A stretch of 50,176 bases of DNA from JBFXJF01 sp050175155 (GTDB lineage Bacteria; Bacillota; Bacilli; Tepidibacillales; Tepidibacillaceae): NCBI GenBank assembly GCA_050175155.1, contig JBFXJF010000015.1, forward strand, positions 1 to 50,176. Direction: 5' to 3'. The stretch's first letter is position 1. The number at the start of each line of letters is the position of its first letter. The notes under the pieces are model-generated. The model searched no databases, was not told where the DNA came from, and saw nothing but the letters and a program-made list of their open reading frames with translations. Positions 47,701-50,176 of this stretch are shown here, piece by piece. Both the position numbers and the translations under genes were made by a program.

Positions 47701-48306
47701 AGTATATATGCAAAAGACTACAGAGAGACTACATTTTTAACACAGATGCATCCATTAGTTATACAAGCTGCTGAATATGAAAGTGATATGTTTCCATGTG
47801 AAATAGGAATTACTGTCGTTGATGATAATCTTGTAAAAGGTGATTACGAATTTTTGATTTATGCGTGGAAATATGTTGGATTGAGACCAGATATAAAAAT
47901 GATTGCCATTAGTGAAAATAATTGTGTTTCAGACAATCTGCTCGGATATTTACAATATGCCTCTGAATGCAAAATAGAGACTTCTAGATATAAAGATAAA
48001 TGGGAGTCCATGGATAAACTACATTATGACAGATGGCAAAATGAAAAAGAAATATATATAAAAGTAGTCAAGGACGACTGTAACTATAGAATGGATCAAA
48101 TAAAACAGTCATATAATCAAAGATCAACAATTTTGAATACAATGATTTATGATGCAGAAGATGAAAAAATTAAGCGAATGAGAACATCCCAGTTAGATAA
48201 ATTGCAAAAAGATTATAAAATCCAAGAAACTAAATTTAAAGAAGTTATAAGCAAGGCAGATATTCATACAAATTTGTTAGTTAAAGGTATATTGCATATT
48301 GAATAA
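44719..48306 (+). CDS. SNF2-family helicase with N-terminal Swt1-like HEPN domain
   Basis: 1195 aa. Residues ~1-125 form a Swt1-like HEPN domain; RNTWAH (101-106) fits the R-x4-H catalytic motif of HEPN ribonucleases. A short beta-rich linker follows, then SNF2 motifs: Walker A DDVGVGKTIEAG (near 291), DEAHHIRN (near 412), LTATPLQN, VIIFSSFRNTLKYL (near 713), and IEQRIGRIDRRGQ (near 792). An acidic DIDIDVDVDDDF insert lies near 652. The C-terminal ~350 residues are unassigned, with coiled coil. TTG 44719 is ten bases after AAAGGGGG. The next gene is an HSP90-like ATPase 14 bases on. The motor may translocate on DNA and switch on the HEPN RNase (inference). It is DrmD-like only in the SNF2 part. 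Confidence 0.82.
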   Translation: MNHSYIISKMNEYMFRLNEKMGLWLEKRFPQITNNWWEELVLANLSELQRDQVLKNNIHDLRGLDLASLLRVFDRNWFIISSSFFINIKERSKIKEMQEIRNTWAHITPNDMTKEKVIGDVDVIIDLLQMFDASMAETRDLESFILEVKNDKEIIIDGAKKEDEIEIEIVISQPSVDKSNKEIHIGSVVTLISDESKVGAVISISGLKYSVLINGGVQTFYKEQIKLKEEDIQNRLTSLKRVKSALTAYQINNPSSSNLYSLNSARIDFVPYQFRPALKLIKSDSPRLLIADDVGVGKTIEAGLILKELEARSSINSVLIICPRPLVAERKWVMEMKRFDENFTQLDSKDFVESISETRRDGEWPERHSKTIIPYSLFSEDNIMGTLSQSNKKKKSIGLGELDPLPHFDLVIVDEAHHIRNSNTWMYKGVELFTRNADAVIFLTATPLQNSDNDLFTLINLLRPDIVYDKDTFKIMSEPNRYINNLLHIVRIQENGWQEDCQKEILQILNTTWGRNVIQHMPNFEKIYKVVDNKTITREEKVELLSMIEGLHSFNNIINRTRRKDIEDFCIRRTTTLEVLFNDNQMDLYNAIIEFESKALKQLHGSNSVRFMMCTIMRQAASCIYGLAPFIMGLVTKRLDQIQEDGEIYEYDIDIDVDVDDDFNSSLLDLADEIKKLSMNLTDIDPKFEKMYEVISQKQKEENNKVIIFSSFRNTLKYLNAKLKKRGIRVEQVDGSVADEDRFEFRKRFMLDKDKENAIDVLLFSEVGCEGLDYQFCDSMINYDLPWNPMRIEQRIGRIDRRGQKSDTVKIYNIITEDTIDAVIYDRCLSKIGVFESSIGDCSEILGDISEQIMQIMFNSELTDEERIFKIEKMADNEVMKIKEMQKLEQDEKTLFGFDLSNYIMNKDVQDAENEWISPLSIKDMAEMYLNDFLGEGDYIRGKTELKSLRLSADKRQMLLNSFKIKPPINSNNASKLWMAYLKSDKPNLSVTFDSIYAKDYRETTFLTQMHPLVIQAAEYESDMFPCEIGITVVDDNLVKGDYEFLIYAWKYVGLRPDIKMIAISENNCVSDNLLGYLQYASECKIETSRYKDKWESMDKLHYDRWQNEKEIYIKVVKDDCNYRMDQIKQSYNQRSTILNTMIYDAEDEKIKRMRTSQLDKLQKDYKIQETKFKEVISKADIHTNLLVKGILHIE

Positions 48307-48320
48307 TGTAGGGGGATATA

Positions 48321-50176
48321 ATGGGACAAATAAACTATAAAGCCATAAATGAACTTAATAAGGATGAATGGAAAGCACTGACACGCGAACCACAGAAATA
48401 TGAAGCACTATTGGCAGGTCACTACTCAGATAGTAATCATTTTGTATATGAATTATTGCAAAATGCAGAAGATGCTAGGGCAACGAAAGTTGTATTTGAA
48501 TATTATAAGGAGAAGTTAGTATTTTATCATAATGGCAAACCATTTGATGAAAATGATGTAAAAGGTGTATCATCGATGTTAATGGGAACAAAAGACTTAA
48601 ATTCAGCTCAAACAATTGGTAAATTTGGCATGGGCTTTAAATCAGTTTATAAATATACTTATCAACCGGAAATATATTCGGATAATGAGGCTTTTCGTAT
48701 TGAAAATTATTTGCTTCCAGTAGTAATTATAAATCGCTGGAATTATAACAAGGAAAAGAAATCACTAGTTTATCCTTTAAATTCAAGAAATAATTTTTCC
48801 CCTTTTATAAACGATAAACATTTGACTAAAATAATTATACCTTTTGCAAAGAAAGATGTTAATGCTAATATCGTAAATGTCAAGGGAGATGATGTACTCA
48901 AGAAACTGCAGGACTTAAACGGAGAAATATTGCTATTTCTAAAATATATCAAGAAATTATATTGGGTTGATAAAACCACTAATAAGTATGCTTTGATTAG
49001 TTTAGATGAAACGAAAAATGATTCGAGTATTAAAACCTGCAGAATTGAAGGAACGGATTACGGTAACAAAGAAGATATTACAAAATACATAAAATTTACA
49101 AAGCTATTTAACCATCCTGATATGAAAGATGCAAATGTCAGCGTTGCATATAAAATAAATACTCGTGCAAATAACATAAATGAAATGTCCAATACAAATG
49201 TATGGGTATATTTCCCTACAAAGGATGAGACAAAATTTCCTTTTTTAGTTCATGGATCATTTGAAACAGCAGTATCTAGAGAAAAATTAATGGAACCATC
49301 AGTTTATAATCAAGATATTTTTAATAAACTAGGAGATTTAATATGTGAGTCTTTGCTAGAACTACGTGATAGAAATTTAATAACCCAGATGTTTATAAGA
49401 AGGATATTGCTTGTAGCTATGCAAGATGAAAGAATATCAAACTTAAGAGAAAGAATCACTAATACATTTCTTGAAAATAATTTATTGCCTGATAAAGCAG
49501 GTAATTTTAAGAAACCAGATGAATTATGTATTGCAATACCTTTTGAAATAGCTGATTTTATTGATAAGGAATTATTTAAAGAATCATTTTTTAATATTAA
49601 GCCATTTGTTCAATTTAATAATATTAAGGAAATAAATTTTACAGAATATTTTAATTGGCTAATTGATGACTTACATATAAGTATATTTAATCTGGAATTG
49701 TGGGCTAATAAATTATCTAAATATAATAGTCAAAAAATAGAGACTGGTGGAGACGAATATGATAGTATAAAAGAATTTTACAGATTTTTATCTGAATATA
49801 GAGAGAATTCTTATATTATCAACCGTTCATCATATGGAAACTATTATATAAGAAGTGGCTTTTATGAAAGAAAAATCAGAGAGTGTTTAAGTGAAGCATG
49901 GAAACTATTTCGTATATCAGCATTGATTCTAAACGCTAATGGAAAGTTAGTAGCTGCATTTAAAGGAATTAAGGAAAATATATATTTGAATTCTTTAAGC
50001 CAATATAAAAATGTAATTAAATCCGCACTAGTAGATAAAGAAGTTGCAAATGAATTTGAAACGCTTTTTAAAGATGGTTTTCATATACTGGATTTTAATA
50101 ATTTTCAATATGTAAAAGAGAAGATTGTTAAAAAATATATAGATATTGAAGATACTATAAAATTTGATAATCCAGA
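48321..50176 (+). CDS. Sacsin/HSP90-like GHKL ATPase (cut by window end)
   Basis: At least 618 codons with no stop before the window ends. The N-terminal GHKL ATP site is clear: HFVYELLQNAEDARATK (near 36-52, with the catalytic Glu and the Mg-binding Asn), and IGKFGMGFKSVYKYT (near 100-113, the G2 lid). This is the sacsin-type HSP90-like ATPase, also found in prokaryotic genes next to helicases. The part after ~250 is unassigned; a C-terminal effector (for example DUF3883 or a nuclease) could lie beyond the window. ATG 48321 follows AGGGGGA, 14 bases after the HEPN-SNF2 stop, so the two are one operon. Confidence 0.82.
   Translation, partial: MGQINYKAINELNKDEWKALTREPQKYEALLAGHYSDSNHFVYELLQNAEDARATKVVFEYYKEKLVFYHNGKPFDENDVKGVSSMLMGTKDLNSAQTIGKFGMGFKSVYKYTYQPEIYSDNEAFRIENYLLPVVIINRWNYNKEKKSLVYPLNSRNNFSPFINDKHLTKIIIPFAKKDVNANIVNVKGDDVLKKLQDLNGEILLFLKYIKKLYWVDKTTNKYALISLDETKNDSSIKTCRIEGTDYGNKEDITKYIKFTKLFNHPDMKDANVSVAYKINTRANNINEMSNTNVWVYFPTKDETKFPFLVHGSFETAVSREKLMEPSVYNQDIFNKLGDLICESLLELRDRNLITQMFIRRILLVAMQDERISNLRERITNTFLENNLLPDKAGNFKKPDELCIAIPFEIADFIDKELFKESFFNIKPFVQFNNIKEINFTEYFNWLIDDLHISIFNLELWANKLSKYNSQKIETGGDEYDSIKEFYRFLSEYRENSYIINRSSYGNYYIRSGFYERKIRECLSEAWKLFRISALILNANGKLVAAFKGIKENIYLNSLSQYKNVIKSALVDKEVANEFETLFKDGFHILDFNNFQYVKEKIVKKYIDIEDTIKFDNP

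Noticed and set aside
33195..48306. DISARM system (DUF1998 helicase plus SNF2 helicase)
   Set aside because: No DNA methyltransferase, DrmB or phospholipase D (DrmC) gene is present, and the two helicases belong to separate cassettes. The DruH-like plus ~1750-aa helicase layout fits Druantia III better.
1..50176. CRISPR array, tRNA or rRNA genes
   Set aside because: No regularly spaced short repeats, cloverleaf-like sequences or rRNA stretches were noticed on reading; a dedicated search was not run.

Overview
The window is strongly AT-rich, uses TTG and GTG starts beside ATG, and has purine-rich GGAGG-type ribosome binding sites. Together with the housekeeping genes on the left (YitT-type membrane protein, DUF3006 protein, endonuclease IV, ferredoxin-like flavoproteins), this points to a low-GC Bacillota, probably a clostridial lineage. 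No integrase, transposase, tRNA, rRNA or CRISPR array was seen. Almost every gene is on the + strand; the only convincing - strand gene is the YitT-type gene at 6004-6840.

Layout. 1-4.5 kb: remains of a Wadjet type III system, namely a JetC SMC-like ATPase that has lost its N-terminal ATPase half, an intact-looking JetD, and a decayed DUF1016-type nuclease fragment. 4.6-10.9 kb: chromosomal-type genes, including a secreted or membrane-anchored MBL protein with a DUF3006 partner, YitT, an FMN reductase, a nitroreductase, endonuclease IV, a nitroreductase broken by one stop codon, and a GNAT acetyltransferase. 11.7-23.9 kb: a WYL regulator, a 149-aa CCGGH protein, then a tight operon of SF1 helicase, AddB-like protein and second SF1 helicase, followed by an AAA ATPase and subtilisin-like protease pair, the protease carrying an internal TGA. 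24.0-40.4 kb: a broken HIRAN gene, a second WYL regulator with a 66-aa basic protein, a run of small cargo genes (helical protein, TPR protein, UDG-like protein, unknown), a second copy of the 149-aa gene, and a Druantia type III-like pair (DruH, DruE) coupled to a RelE-like/UvrD fusion helicase. 40.5-50.2 kb: a second nitroreductase, a third WYL regulator with its basic protein, an ADP-ribosylglycohydrolase, a membrane-anchored coiled-coil protein, a HEPN-SNF2 fusion, and a sacsin/HSP90-like ATPase cut by the window end.

How it works together (inference). The region reads as a defence island built from cassettes. Each cassette starts with an almost identical WYL regulator. Two of these are preceded by the same ~86-bp leader; in the second cassette the core of that leader lies before the HIRAN gene. 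The leader contains an imperfect inverted repeat that is a good operator candidate. WYL repressors are known to control BREX and CBASS systems (BrxR, CapW), so a shared regulator family could silence the helicase-AddB-helicase, Druantia-like and HEPN-SNF2/HSP90 modules. The repeated regulators, nitroreductases and 149-aa genes are also long direct repeats that could swap cassettes by homologous recombination. Several genes are broken by single in-frame stops, so part of the island is decaying, or the sequence holds errors. The best candidates for undescribed systems are the helicase/AddB-like/helicase operon and the HEPN-SNF2 plus HSP90-like module.
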